From assembly GCF_014863605.1 (NCBI RefSeq), contig NZ_CP062252.1:1063001-1127000 (forward strand): 64,000 nt of DNA, written 5' to 3'. Positions 39,667 to 48,797 of this stretch are shown piece after piece; the stretch's first letter is position 1; each line of letters opens with the position of its first letter. Made by a program: the position numbers and the translations under genes. The stretch comes from Pseudomonas allokribbensis. GTDB taxonomy: Bacteria; Pseudomonadota; Gammaproteobacteria; Pseudomonadales; Pseudomonadaceae. Below the pieces are notes generated by a model. The model searched no databases and was not told the origin of the DNA. It was given only the letters and a program-made list of their open reading frames with translations.

Positions 39667-42096
39667 ATGAAGTCCAGGGCAAAATCGGGTTCGGTCAAAC
39701 AGTGGTTCGGTGCCTCGGCGCTGAGTTTTGCGGCGTTGGCGTTGCTGCCGATGAGCGTGGCGCAGGCCGCTGAAAGCAACAGCAGCCAGCCACAGAAACA
39801 GTTCAGTTTTTCCCTGGCCGCCAAACCGCTGCCGCAAGCCTTGAGCGACTTCAGTCGCGTGACCGGTCAGAGCGTGGTCTACACCGTCGAAGCGCCGTAC
39901 GGCCTCAACGCACCGGCGGTCAATGGCCAGATGAGCGCGGAACAGGCGTTGCAACGTTTGCTCAGCGGGTCCGGCCTGACCTTTCGCCGTACCGACAGCC
40001 ACACCCTGGCGCTCGAACCGCAACCGACCGCAGGCGCGTTGAACCTCGGTGCGACGAACATCACCTCGGTCATCGATCAACCGATGAGTTATCAGCCACC
40101 GGAAACCAGTTCGGTGATGCGTTCCTCGGCCTCGCTTCAGGAAATTCCGCAGACCGTCAACGTGATCCCGGCCCAGGTCATTCGCGATCAGGCACCGCGC
40201 AACCTCGATGATGCGCTGGCCAACGTCAGTGGTATCACCCAGGGCAACACGCTGGGCAGCACCCAGGATTCGGTGATGACCCGGGGCTTCGGCGACAACC
40301 GCAACGGTTCGATCATGCGCGACGGCATGCCGGTGGTGCAGGGCCGTGGCATGAACGCGACCGTGGATCGCGTCGAAGTGCTCAAGGGCCCGGCCTCGCT
40401 GTTGTACGGGATTCAGGACCCGGGCGGCGTGGTCAACATGGTCAGCAAAAAGCCCGAACTGACCCAGTACAACGCCCTGACCCTGCGCGGTTCCACCTAC
40501 GGCGATGGCAAGAACGGCAGCGGCGGCTCGTTCGACAGCACCGGTGCGCTGGGTGACTCCGGTCTGGCCTATCGCATGGTGCTCGATCACGAAGACGAAG
40601 ATTACTGGCGCAATTTCGGTACCCACCGTGAAAGCCTGATCGCGCCGTCTCTGGCCTGGTACGGCGAGCGCACCAAGCTGTTGTTTGCCTATGAGCATCG
40701 GGAATTCCTGACGCCGTTCGACCGTGGCACGCTGATCGATCCACGCACCAACCATCCGCTGGACATCTCGCGCAACGAACGTCTCGACGAGAAATTCAAC
40801 GACATGGAAGGGCGCTCGGACCTCTATCACTTCGAGGCCGACCACGAACTCAACGACGACTGGAAAGCCCATTTCGGCTACAGCTGGAACCGCGAAACCT
40901 ACGACGCCAGCCAGGTCCGCGTGACCGCGATCGACACCAAGAAAGGCACGCTGACCCGCAGCATGGACGGCACCCAGGGCGCGATCAGCACCGACCGTTT
41001 CACCACCGCCAGCCTCGAAGGCAAGGTCAACGTACTGGGCATGCAGCATGACCTGGTGTTCGGCGTCGATGACGAGTACCGCAAGATCTACCGCGCCGAC
41101 CTGATCCGTCAGAAAAGCCTGAGCACCTTCAGCTACGTCAATCCGGTCTACGGCCGCGAAGTCGCAGGCACCACCGTCAGCCCGGCGGACAGTGCGCAGA
41201 CCGATCTGCTGCGCAGTGATTCGGTGTTCCTGCAGGACTCGATTCACCTCAACGACCAGTGGATTCTGGTGGCCGGCGGACGCTTCCAGGAATACGACCA
41301 GTACGCCGGCAAAGGCGTGCCATTCAAGGCCAACACCGACAGCAACGGCCAGAAGTGGGTGCCGCGTGCAGGCCTGGTGTATCGCTACACCGACGCGTTG
41401 TCGTTCTACGGCAGCTACACCGAGTCGTTCAAACCGAACTCGACCATCGCCCCGCTGAGCGGCAGCAGCACCGTGCTCGACGGCAGCATCGCGCCGGAAG
41501 AAGCCAAGTCCTGGGAACTGGGCGCACGCCTTGACATTCCGGGGCGTGTCACCGGCAACATCGCCTTGTTCGACATCAAGAAACGCAACGTGCTGGTGGC
41601 CAACGCCGAAGGCCCGACCACGATCTACAGCGCCGCCGGTGAAGTGCGTTCCCGTGGCCTGGAAATGGACCTGACCGGCCAGCTCAGTGATCGCTGGAGC
41701 ATGATCGGCAGCTACGCCTACACCGACGCCGAGGTTACGGAAGATCCCGACTACAAAGGCAACAAGCTGCAAAACGTGGCGAAGAACACCGGCTCGCTGT
41801 CGGCGGTCTACGACTTCGGCAGCGTGATCGGCGGCGATCAACTGCGCGTCGGTGCCGGTGCGCGATATGTCGGTGAGCGAGCGGGTAACGCGGTGAATGA
41901 TTTCGAGCTGCCGAGCTACACCGTGGCCGATGCGTTCGCCACGTACGACACCAAAGTCGAAGGGCAGAAGGTCAAGTTTCAGCTCAACGTGAAGAACCTG
42001 TTCGACCGCACCTACTACACCTCGGCGGCCAGCCGGTTCTTCGTGTCGATGGGCGATTCGCGGCAGATTTCGTTGTCGAGCACGCTGGAGTTCTGA
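39667..42096 (+). CDS. TonB-dependent siderophore receptor with signalling domain
   Basis: An 809-residue outer-membrane receptor. A signal peptide (about 1-34, ...MSVAQAA) is followed by the STN signalling domain (about 45-115: FSLAAKPLPQALSDFSRVTGQSVVY), a plug (VEVLKGPASLLYGIQDPGGVVNMVSKKP, about 237-264) and a beta barrel ending ISLSSTLEF with terminal Phe. Overall likeness is to hydroxamate-siderophore receptors (FiuA/FoxA/FhuA type), but the ligand is not certain. The adjacent sigma and FecR genes should couple its occupancy to its own expression. Confidence 0.9.
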   Translation: MKSRAKSGSVKQWFGASALSFAALALLPMSVAQAAESNSSQPQKQFSFSLAAKPLPQALSDFSRVTGQSVVYTVEAPYGLNAPAVNGQMSAEQALQRLLSGSGLTFRRTDSHTLALEPQPTAGALNLGATNITSVIDQPMSYQPPETSSVMRSSASLQEIPQTVNVIPAQVIRDQAPRNLDDALANVSGITQGNTLGSTQDSVMTRGFGDNRNGSIMRDGMPVVQGRGMNATVDRVEVLKGPASLLYGIQDPGGVVNMVSKKPELTQYNALTLRGSTYGDGKNGSGGSFDSTGALGDSGLAYRMVLDHEDEDYWRNFGTHRESLIAPSLAWYGERTKLLFAYEHREFLTPFDRGTLIDPRTNHPLDISRNERLDEKFNDMEGRSDLYHFEADHELNDDWKAHFGYSWNRETYDASQVRVTAIDTKKGTLTRSMDGTQGAISTDRFTTASLEGKVNVLGMQHDLVFGVDDEYRKIYRADLIRQKSLSTFSYVNPVYGREVAGTTVSPADSAQTDLLRSDSVFLQDSIHLNDQWILVAGGRFQEYDQYAGKGVPFKANTDSNGQKWVPRAGLVYRYTDALSFYGSYTESFKPNSTIAPLSGSSTVLDGSIAPEEAKSWELGARLDIPGRVTGNIALFDIKKRNVLVANAEGPTTIYSAAGEVRSRGLEMDLTGQLSDRWSMIGSYAYTDAEVTEDPDYKGNKLQNVAKNTGSLSAVYDFGSVIGGDQLRVGAGARYVGERAGNAVNDFELPSYTVADAFATYDTKVEGQKVKFQLNVKNLFDRTYYTSAASRFFVSMGDSRQISLSSTLEF

Positions 42097-42972
42097 TCAG
42101 CGCAAAAACGCCTGGCGATACTCGCCGGGCGTTCCACCCAGCACCTGGCGAAAGCGGTTGGTGAAGTGGCTGGCACTGGCAAATCCACACGCCAGGGCAA
42201 TCTCCCCCAACGGCAAAACCGTCCCCCGCAACAACTCCCGCGCCCGGCTCAAACGCCGCGCCAGCACGTACTGATGCGGTGGCAAGCCGAAGCTCACCCG
42301 GAACATCCGCGCAAAGTGGTATTCCGACAATGCACACAACCCCGCCAGTTGCCCGAGGCTGATCGGCTCGGCCAATTGACTGTCGATGAACTCCACCAGT
42401 TGCCGGCGCTGGTGCGGCGCCAACCCACCTTTCAGACGCAAACCCTGACGCACGCCGACCTGGCTCAACAGGGTATGGCTGATCAATTCGTGGGCCAGGC
42501 TGCTGGTCAGCAAGCGCTCGGCAGGCTCGTCCCAGTTCAAGGTGAGTAACTGGCGAAACCGTCGGGCCTGTTGCGGATCTTCGAGAAAAGTCTGTTCCCG
42601 CAGCTGCATTTCCCGGGGCTCGCGATCCAGCAGGGTGACGCAACCCAGGGCAAATTGTTCGGCGCTGAAATACAGGTGAGCCAGGCGAATGTCGCCGTTG
42701 ATCACCCAACCCGATTCGTGGTCGGCCGGCAGGATGCACAGCTTGTCCGGGCCGCCCTTGTGGCCGGGTTCGCCACGGCGAAAAGTGCCGGTGCCGCCGG
42801 CGATGTAGCAGGAGAGGGTGTGATGGCTAGGCGCTTCGTATTCCTGGGCGTCGTGGTGGTTGGTCCACAAGGCAGCGGACAGGCCGTCACCCAACTCGGC
42901 GCTGTGCACAAGGCGTGCATTGGGCGAATTGTTGAGGGCTTGGAAGACTTGCAGGGTATCGATGGCGGCCAT
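42097..42972 (-). CDS. AraC-family transcriptional regulator
   Basis: A 291-residue regulator with an N-terminal sensor region (cupin-like, about 30-110) and two C-terminal HTH motifs from about 192 (ISLGQLAGLCALSEYHFARMFRVSFGLPPHQYVLARRLSRARELL and LPLGEIALACGFASASHFTNRFRQVLGGTPGEYRQ). Its stop codon is directly adjacent to that of the siderophore receptor. It is divergent from the EamA exporter gene with about 140 bases between the starts, so control of that exporter is plausible. Confidence 0.88.
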   Translation of the reverse strand: MAAIDTLQVFQALNNSPNARLVHSAELGDGLSAALWTNHHDAQEYEAPSHHTLSCYIAGGTGTFRRGEPGHKGGPDKLCILPADHESGWVINGDIRLAHLYFSAEQFALGCVTLLDREPREMQLREQTFLEDPQQARRFRQLLTLNWDEPAERLLTSSLAHELISHTLLSQVGVRQGLRLKGGLAPHQRRQLVEFIDSQLAEPISLGQLAGLCALSEYHFARMFRVSFGLPPHQYVLARRLSRARELLRGTVLPLGEIALACGFASASHFTNRFRQVLGGTPGEYRQAFLR

Positions 42973-43111
42973 GATCGGTTCTCTTCAACGCCTTGCATCC
43001 TACTCCGTAGATTTCGCGCTGCCAGCCTGCGCTCCGATAAAAGCGCAAGTTTATGCAAGCGCAGGTCGAGGGCGGGGGCGGACACTGAAACCCAATCAAG
43101 GAGTGTCTGCC

Positions 43112-44014
43112 ATGAACCTGTCGTTGTATTTGTTGACCGTGCTGATCTGGGGCACCACCTGGATCGCCCTTAAATGGCAACTGGGCGTGGTGGCGATTCC
43201 GGTGTCGATCGTCTATCGCTTCGGTCTCGCCGCGTTGGTGTTGTTCGCGCTGTTGCTGCTCAGCCGGCGGCTGCAACCGATGAACCGGCGCGGGCATCTG
43301 ATCTGCGTGGCGCAGGGCTTGTGCCTGTTCTGCGTCAACTTCATGTGTTTCCTGACCGCCAGCCAGTGGATTCCCAGCGGTCTGGTGGCGGTGGTGTTTT
43401 CTACCGCAACGTTATGGAACGCGCTGAATGCGCGGGTGTTCTTCGGCCAGCGCATCGCGCGCAATGTGCTAATGGGCGGGGCGTTGGGGCTGGGCGGTCT
43501 GGGTCTGTTGTTCTGGCCGGAACTGGCCGGGCACCACGCCAGTCCGCAAACGCTGCTCGGCCTTGGCCTGGCACTCTGCGGCACCTTGTGTTTCTCGGCG
43601 GGCAACATGTTGTCGAGCCTGCAACAGAAGGCCGGCCTCAAACCGCTGACCACCAACGCGTGGGGCATGGCCTACGGCGCGGCGATGCTGTCGGTGTGGT
43701 GCCTGGTCAAAGGCATCCCGTTCGAGATGGAATGGACGTCGCGCTATATCGGTGCGCTGTTGTACCTGGTGATCCCCGGTTCGGTCATCGGTTTCACTGC
43801 GTACCTGACCCTGGTTGGTCGCATGGGCCCGGAACGCGCAGCGTATTGCACGGTGCTGTTCCCGGTGGTGGCGTTGAACGTTTCGGCGTTTGCCGAAGGT
43901 TATCAATGGACGGCGCCGGCGTTGGCAGGGTTGGTGCTGGTGATGCTGGGCAATGTGCTGGTGTTTCGCAAACCAAAACCCGACATTGCAATGATCGCCA
44001 AACCTGCACATTGA
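43112..44014 (+). CDS. EamA/DMT family exporter
   Basis: A 300-residue membrane protein with ten predicted helices in two EamA repeats; the first starts NLSLYLLTVLIWGTTWIALKWQLG and the second begins near TLLGLGLALCGTLCFSAGNMLS (about 150-171). Drug/metabolite transporters of this kind export amino acids or toxic metabolites; the substrate here is unknown. I chose the ATG at 43112 with AAGGAG ahead; the longer upstream frame crosses the AraC gene on the other strand. Confidence 0.88.
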   Translation: MNLSLYLLTVLIWGTTWIALKWQLGVVAIPVSIVYRFGLAALVLFALLLLSRRLQPMNRRGHLICVAQGLCLFCVNFMCFLTASQWIPSGLVAVVFSTATLWNALNARVFFGQRIARNVLMGGALGLGGLGLLFWPELAGHHASPQTLLGLGLALCGTLCFSAGNMLSSLQQKAGLKPLTTNAWGMAYGAAMLSVWCLVKGIPFEMEWTSRYIGALLYLVIPGSVIGFTAYLTLVGRMGPERAAYCTVLFPVVALNVSAFAEGYQWTAPALAGLVLVMLGNVLVFRKPKPDIAMIAKPAH

Positions 44015-44025
44015 ATACTGAATGT

Positions 44026-44529
44026 TCAACTGTCGACTTTCATGACCAGGAATATAAGTGCCGGTAACAGGAAGTCGACAATACTTTGTGCCCACTTCAT
44101 GGCATTCCAGTCTTTTGATTGATCCATGTCGAACCATTCATTACCAATGACTTGCAGGCAGAAGTAATAAATGAACAGCGCCACGAGAAACCCCAGCACG
44201 GCATATTTCTTGGCTTCATGAAACTGCTCGTCTGGCGCGTTTATATTCTTTGCGAGTTGATAACCTCCCAGCAGGCAGGCTGAAGTAAATATGGTCTCCA
44301 GTGTCATGATCATCCAGTAGATCCGGTGATGCATCATTTCCGAGTTGATCGAGCGGTACATCAAATGGCTGCCTGTCGTATCCATGCTCAGGATGTGGCC
44401 AAGGTACACGTAGTTTGAGTTGTAATCGGTGGCATTGCTGAAAACAATCAGAACACCCAGTATTCCTACCATGAAAACGATTGCGACTTTACTTCTTCTG
44501 ATAAGTTGTGAAGTTGTAAGGTTTGTCAT
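44026..44529 (-). CDS. DUF2165 family membrane protein
   Basis: A 167-residue inner-membrane protein with four helices (about 12-32, 68-90, 106-128, 145-163), matching the DUF2165 family of predicted small integral membrane proteins. Conserved FSNATDYNSNYVYLGHILSMDT (about 30-51) follows helix 1. The function is unknown. GGAG lies nine bases upstream of the start. Its GC content is visibly lower than the surrounding genes, and no operon partner is present. Confidence 0.82.
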   Translation of the reverse strand: MTNLTTSQLIRRSKVAIVFMVGILGVLIVFSNATDYNSNYVYLGHILSMDTTGSHLMYRSINSEMMHHRIYWMIMTLETIFTSACLLGGYQLAKNINAPDEQFHEAKKYAVLGFLVALFIYYFCLQVIGNEWFDMDQSKDWNAMKWAQSIVDFLLPALIFLVMKVDS

Positions 44530-44685
44530 TTGTTAGCTCTCCATGAATTGTATCTGTCCGTTGGCAGATGGTTCACGGGATTCTATAGAGAGTGGAATGA
44601 AGTTGGGTGGGGAGTCGTTTTCAAGTTGTGTAGTTTAAAGGGCTGTGAACAACACCAGGCCCTTTTAAAAACAGGTTGAAACAGG

Positions 44686-44714
44686 CGGGGCTGGAAAACG
44701 ATGTTCCAGCCCCG
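44686..44714 (-). terminator. Terminator hairpin of the 2-hydroxyacid dehydrogenase gene
   Basis: CGGGGCTGGAA (44686-44696) and TTCCAGCCCCG (44704-44714) form an 11-bp stem just after the leftward stop codon at 44720. The sequence beyond it is only moderately T-rich (CCTGTTTCAACCTGTTTTT read leftward). Confidence 0.75.
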
Positions 44715-44719
44715 AGTCA

Positions 44720-45694
44720 TCAGTTCTTCCAGACTTGCGGATTCACCAGATCCCGAGGCCGTTCACCGAGCAGGGCGCTGCGCAGATTGGCCAGTGCGCG
44801 GTTGGCCATGGCTTCACGGGTTTCATTCGTGGCCGAGCCGATGTGCGGCAGGGTGACCGCGTTTTTCAGCTGGAACAGCGGCGATTCCGCCAGCGGTTCC
44901 TTTTCGTAAACGTCGAGGCCGGCGCCGCGAATGCGGTTGTTCTGCAAGGCCTCGATCAGTGCCGGCTCGTCGACCACCGGACCGCGGGAGATATTCACCA
45001 GAATCGCGTCCGGCTTCATCAGCGCCAGTTCGCGATGACTGATCAGGTGGCGGGTCTTGTCGCTGAGCGGTACCACCAGGCAAACGAAATCGGCTTCGGC
45101 CAGCAGTTGGTCAAGGCTGCGAAATTGTGCCCCCAGTTCCTGTTCAAGTTCGGTCTTGCGGCTGTTGCCGCTGTAGAGGATCGGCATGTTGAAACCGAAA
45201 CGTCCGCGACGGGCAACGGCGGCGCCGATGTTGCCCATGCCGACGATGCCCAGGGTCTTGCCGTGTACGTCGCAACCGAACAGTGGTGCGCCGACGCTGG
45301 CCTGCCACTGGCCGGCCTTGGTCCAGGCGTCCAGTTCGGCGACGCGGCGGGCGCTGCTCATGATCAGGGCGAAGGCCAGGTCGGCGGTGCTTTCGGTCAG
45401 GACGTCCGGGGTGTTGGTGAGCATGATCCCGCGTTCGTTGAAGTAGGCGAGGTCGTAGTTGTCGTAGCCGACGGAGACGCTGGAGACCACTTCGAGTTTC
45501 GCGGCGTTTTCCAGTTGGGCCTTGCCGAGTTTGCGACCGACGCCGATCAGGCCGTGGGCGTGGGGCAGGGCTTCGTTGAACTGGGCGTTGATGTCGCCGT
45601 TTTTCGGGTTGGGGACGATGACGTCGAAGTCCTGTTGCAGGCATTCGATCATGGGGGGGGTGATGCGGCTGAAGGCCAAAACTGTTTTTTTCAT
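44720..45694 (-). CDS. 2-hydroxyacid dehydrogenase (glyoxylate/ketogluconate reductase-like)
   Basis: A 324-residue D-2-hydroxyacid dehydrogenase. The NAD(P) motif GMGNIG is at 152-157, and catalytic residues are Arg237 (ISRGPVVDE), Glu266 (YEKEP) and His284 (LPHIGSAT). The NSRK loop at 177-180 after the dinucleotide fold suggests preference for NADPH, as in GhrB/TkrA 2-ketogluconate and glyoxylate reductases. I chose the ATG at 45694 where the family starts. It stands alone, followed by a terminator hairpin; upstream is a repeat-like intergenic region. Confidence 0.88.
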   Translation of the reverse strand: MKKTVLAFSRITPPMIECLQQDFDVIVPNPKNGDINAQFNEALPHAHGLIGVGRKLGKAQLENAAKLEVVSSVSVGYDNYDLAYFNERGIMLTNTPDVLTESTADLAFALIMSSARRVAELDAWTKAGQWQASVGAPLFGCDVHGKTLGIVGMGNIGAAVARRGRFGFNMPILYSGNSRKTELEQELGAQFRSLDQLLAEADFVCLVVPLSDKTRHLISHRELALMKPDAILVNISRGPVVDEPALIEALQNNRIRGAGLDVYEKEPLAESPLFQLKNAVTLPHIGSATNETREAMANRALANLRSALLGERPRDLVNPQVWKN

Positions 45695-45739
45695 TGGCTT
45701 GGGCTCGGCTGGGCGGCTGATGTGATTGCCAAGCAAGCT

Positions 45740-46110
45740 AACATTTTCTGTTTGGGGTTGTCTTGGCGGCCTCTGGGCCGACCAGGTTTTGGGTTGTTTT
45801 GTGTGAATATCCGTTTCTGCGGGTGTTGCTGCTGGCGGTTCCGCTCTTACAGCGGCTCACTTTTCCAAACGCCGGAATGCCGGCCCAGCAAAAAGTAAGC
45901 AAAAGGCTTGGCCTCGGCGTTCGGCACCTCGCTTTGGCTCGGTGTTCCTTCGTTACGGGATTCATCCGGGGGCATCGCCTACGGTTTGCTTCGCTGCACC
46001 TCCTCTCGATGCATGCGGCTGCGCCGCACGGCGCTGCGCGCCCACCCCCGGATGAATCCCTCCACTCAGCCTGCCGATGGGGCCGGCACGTCAAAAGCGG
46101 TACTCGAGCT
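45740..46110. repeat. Probable dispersed intergenic repeat with 16-bp terminal inverted repeat
   Basis: A 430-base gap without a real gene. It contains perfect inverted copies GGGATTCATCCGGGGG (45957-45972) and CCCCCGGATGAATCCC (46045-46060), 72 bases apart, with a GC-rich self-complementary stretch between (GCGGCTGCGCCGCACGGCGC region). The left part (AGCGGCTCACTTTTCCAAACGCCGG, split around 45850-45880, and AGCAAAAAGTAAGCAAAAGG at 45886-45905) matches my recollection of sequence seen repeatedly between genes in fluorescent pseudomonads, often mis-called as short proteins. Copy number cannot be measured here. Confidence 0.55.
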
Positions 46111-46124
46111 AACGCTCATTGTGT

Positions 46125-47093
46125 TTAATTCGCCACCCGCGCCCCCGCCAGACTCCCGCTCATCTCATAAGCGGCCAACTCCGCCTGATGCCCCGCCAAT
46201 ATCTCCGGCAACGACCCACGCAGATACTCAACCCAAGTCTTGATCTTCGCATCCAGATACTGCCGTGACGGGTAGATCGCATACAGGTTCAGTTCCTGCG
46301 AGCGGTAGTTCGGCATTACCCGCACCAGTGAGCCGTTGCGCAAGCCTTCGATCGCGGCATACACCGGCAATACACCGACACCCATCCCGCTGGTGATCGC
46401 GGTTTTCATCGCGTCGGCGGAGTTCACCAGAAAGGGCGAGCTGTTGATGGTGACCATTTCCTGGCCTTCCGGGCCGTCGAAGGCCCATTTTTCCAAGGGG
46501 ATCACCGGGCTCACCAGGCGCAGGCAGGCGTGGTTCAGCAGGTCGCTGGGTTTTTGTGCGCAGCCGTTGGCTTTCACGTAGGCCGGGGAGGCGCAGACGA
46601 TGCTGTAAGTGATGCCCAGGCGTTGCGAGACGAAACCCGAATCCGGCAGTTCGCGGGCGAGGACGATGGACACGTCATAGCCTTCGTCGAGCAGGTCCGG
46701 CACGCGGTTGGCCATGGTCAGGTCGAAGGTCACGTCCGGGTGGGTCTTGCGATAGCGGGCGATGGCGTCGATCACGAAGTGCTGGCCGATACCGGTCATG
46801 GTGTGCACTTTCAGTTGTCCGGCCGGGCGGGCGTGGGCTTCGCTGGCTTCGGCTTCGGCCTCTTCGACGTAGGCGAGGATCTGCTCGCAGCGCAGCAGGT
46901 AGCGTTTACCGGCTTCTGTGAGCGCGATGCGCCGGGTCGTGCGGTTGAGCAGGCGGGTTTGCAGATGGGCCTCAAGGTTGGAGACCGCGCGCGAGACGTT
47001 GGCGGTGGTGGTGTCGAGTTGCACGGCGGCGGCGGTGAAGCTGCCCGCTTCGGCCACACAACTGAAGGCGCGCATGTTTTGCAAAGTGTCCAT
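46125..47093 (-). CDS. LysR-family regulator beside an efflux operon
   Basis: A 322-residue LysR regulator. The HTH is at about 1-60 (MDTLQNMRAFSCVAEAGSFTAAAVQLDTTTANVSRAVSNLEAHL) and an effector domain from about 92. It is divergent from the NodT-FUSC-DUF1656-HlyD operon with 182 bases between the starts, the same arrangement as aaeR and aaeXAB in E. coli, so it probably controls that operon in response to aromatic acids or similar inducers. Confidence 0.87.
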   Translation of the reverse strand: MDTLQNMRAFSCVAEAGSFTAAAVQLDTTTANVSRAVSNLEAHLQTRLLNRTTRRIALTEAGKRYLLRCEQILAYVEEAEAEASEAHARPAGQLKVHTMTGIGQHFVIDAIARYRKTHPDVTFDLTMANRVPDLLDEGYDVSIVLARELPDSGFVSQRLGITYSIVCASPAYVKANGCAQKPSDLLNHACLRLVSPVIPLEKWAFDGPEGQEMVTINSSPFLVNSADAMKTAITSGMGVGVLPVYAAIEGLRNGSLVRVMPNYRSQELNLYAIYPSRQYLDAKIKTWVEYLRGSLPEILAGHQAELAAYEMSGSLAGARVAN

Positions 47094-47275
47094 GGGGTGC
47101 TCTCAAGGGAGATGGCAAATTGTGACACGAAGTTTCAGGGGCTGAGACCCCCGACCAAGGGATTATCTCGTTAACGGTAACAAAGATTCACAGGAATCCC
47201 AGCTTATCGCCGTAAGGGCGCCCCCCTAGAATTGCGCCCACCTCGAAACATCCCCCACCTCAGGAATTCGCAGCA

Positions 47276-48787
47276 GTGCCGCGTCGCATCAACAGAGCGC
47301 TTTTGCCGCTCAGTGTTCTGGCTTTTACGTTAGGTCTCAGCGGCTGCATCGGAACCGGAGGCATTGCCCCGCAGGGCAAGGCACTGGAGGCCAATGAACT
47401 GGCCACCGACGAAGCCATCGCCCACGCCGCCCGTGACGCAAACTGGCCCACCGCCCAATGGTGGCAAGCCTACGGCGACCCGCAACTCAATCGCTGGATC
47501 GACCTCGCCGTGCAAGGCAGCCCGACCCTGGCCATGGCCGCCGCGCGAGTGCGTCAGGCCAGGTCGATGGCCGGCGCTGCCGAAGCCGCCGAGTCGTTGC
47601 AGATCAATGGCGAGTCGACCCTCAAGCGTCACAACTGGCCGACCGACCAGTTCTACGGCCCCGGTGAGCTGGCCAACAGCACCACCTGGGACAACAACGC
47701 CGCGCTGGGTTTCAGTTACGCCCTCGACCTCTGGGGCCGTGAAAGCAACAGCACCGAGCGGGCCGTCGATCTGGCGCATATGAGCGCTGCCGAGGCGCGG
47801 CAGGCGCAGCTCGAGTTGCAGAACAACATCGTGCGCGCCTACATCGAGCTCTCGCTGCATTACGCCCAGCGCGACATCGTGGCGGCGACGCTCAAGCAGC
47901 AACAGCAGATTCTCGAGCTGGCGCAGAAACGCCTGAACGGCGGGATCGGCACGCATTTCGAAGTCAGCCAGGCCGAAACGCCGCTGCCGGAAACCCATCG
48001 GCAACTGGATGCGCTGGACGAAGAAATCGCCCTGAGCCGCAACCAGATCGCGGCACTGGCCGGCAAAGGCCCAGGCGCCGGCGCGCAATTGCAGCGTCCG
48101 ACCCTGTCCCTCGGCGCGGCGCTGAAGTTGCCGTCGGCATTGCCCGCCGAATTGCTCGGTCAGCGTCCGGACGTGGTCGCCAGTCGCTGGCAAGTGGCGG
48201 CGCAGGCGCGCGGGATTGAGGTCGCGCATGCCGGGTTCTACCCCAACGTCGATCTGGTCGGCAGCCTCGGCTACATGGCCACCGGCGGCGGGGCGCTGGA
48301 GTTCCTGACCGGCAAGAAGCTCAACTACAACGTCGGGCCTGCGATCTCGCTGCCGATCTTCGACGGCGGGCGACTGCGCGCTGAACTGGGTGAAGCCTCG
48401 GCGGGTTATGACATCGCCATCGCGCATTACAACCAGACCCTGGTCAATGCGCTGAAGAACATCTCCGACCAGTTGATCCGCCGCGAGTCGATGGACAAAC
48501 AGCAGACGTTCGCCGCCGAATCGGTGGCCACGGCGCAGAAGACCTACGACATCGCGATGATCGCCTATCAGCGCGGGCTCACCGACTATCTCAACGTGCT
48601 CAACGCCCAGACCCTGTTGTTCAAACAGCAACAGGTTCAGCAGCAGGTGCAGGCGGCGCGGTTGAGTGCCCACGCGGAACTGGTGACAGCATTGGGTGGT
48701 GGTCTTGGCGCGGGTAAAGACGTACCGACCGCCGAGCAGACCGCCGCACCGAAAACCCCGGCCCTTCTTCAAGCCCTCGACCACTGA
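47276..48787 (+). CDS. NodT/OprM-type outer-membrane efflux lipoprotein
   Basis: A 503-residue outer-membrane factor. The lipoprotein signal has lipobox LSGC with Cys24 as the lipid anchor. Two OEP repeats follow (WWQAYGDPQLNRWIDLAVQGSPTLAMAAARVRQAR, about 62-96, and the region LLGQRPDVVASRWQVAAQARGIEVAHAGFYPNVDL, about 295-329). It forms the trimeric exit duct for the efflux pump encoded by the next three genes. Start is GTG at 47276 with AGGA ten bases upstream. An Ala/Pro-rich tail ends the protein. Ten bases separate it from the FUSC gene. Confidence 0.9.
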   Translation: MPRRINRALLPLSVLAFTLGLSGCIGTGGIAPQGKALEANELATDEAIAHAARDANWPTAQWWQAYGDPQLNRWIDLAVQGSPTLAMAAARVRQARSMAGAAEAAESLQINGESTLKRHNWPTDQFYGPGELANSTTWDNNAALGFSYALDLWGRESNSTERAVDLAHMSAAEARQAQLELQNNIVRAYIELSLHYAQRDIVAATLKQQQQILELAQKRLNGGIGTHFEVSQAETPLPETHRQLDALDEEIALSRNQIAALAGKGPGAGAQLQRPTLSLGAALKLPSALPAELLGQRPDVVASRWQVAAQARGIEVAHAGFYPNVDLVGSLGYMATGGGALEFLTGKKLNYNVGPAISLPIFDGGRLRAELGEASAGYDIAIAHYNQTLVNALKNISDQLIRRESMDKQQTFAAESVATAQKTYDIAMIAYQRGLTDYLNVLNAQTLLFKQQQVQQQVQAARLSAHAELVTALGGGLGAGKDVPTAEQTAAPKTPALLQALDH

Positions 48788-48797
48788 GCAAGATTCA

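Noticed and set aside
39658..41841. Leftward 727-codon frame opposite the siderophore receptor
   Set aside because: Antisense shadow with biased composition; the forward frame has signal peptide, plug and barrel features throughout.
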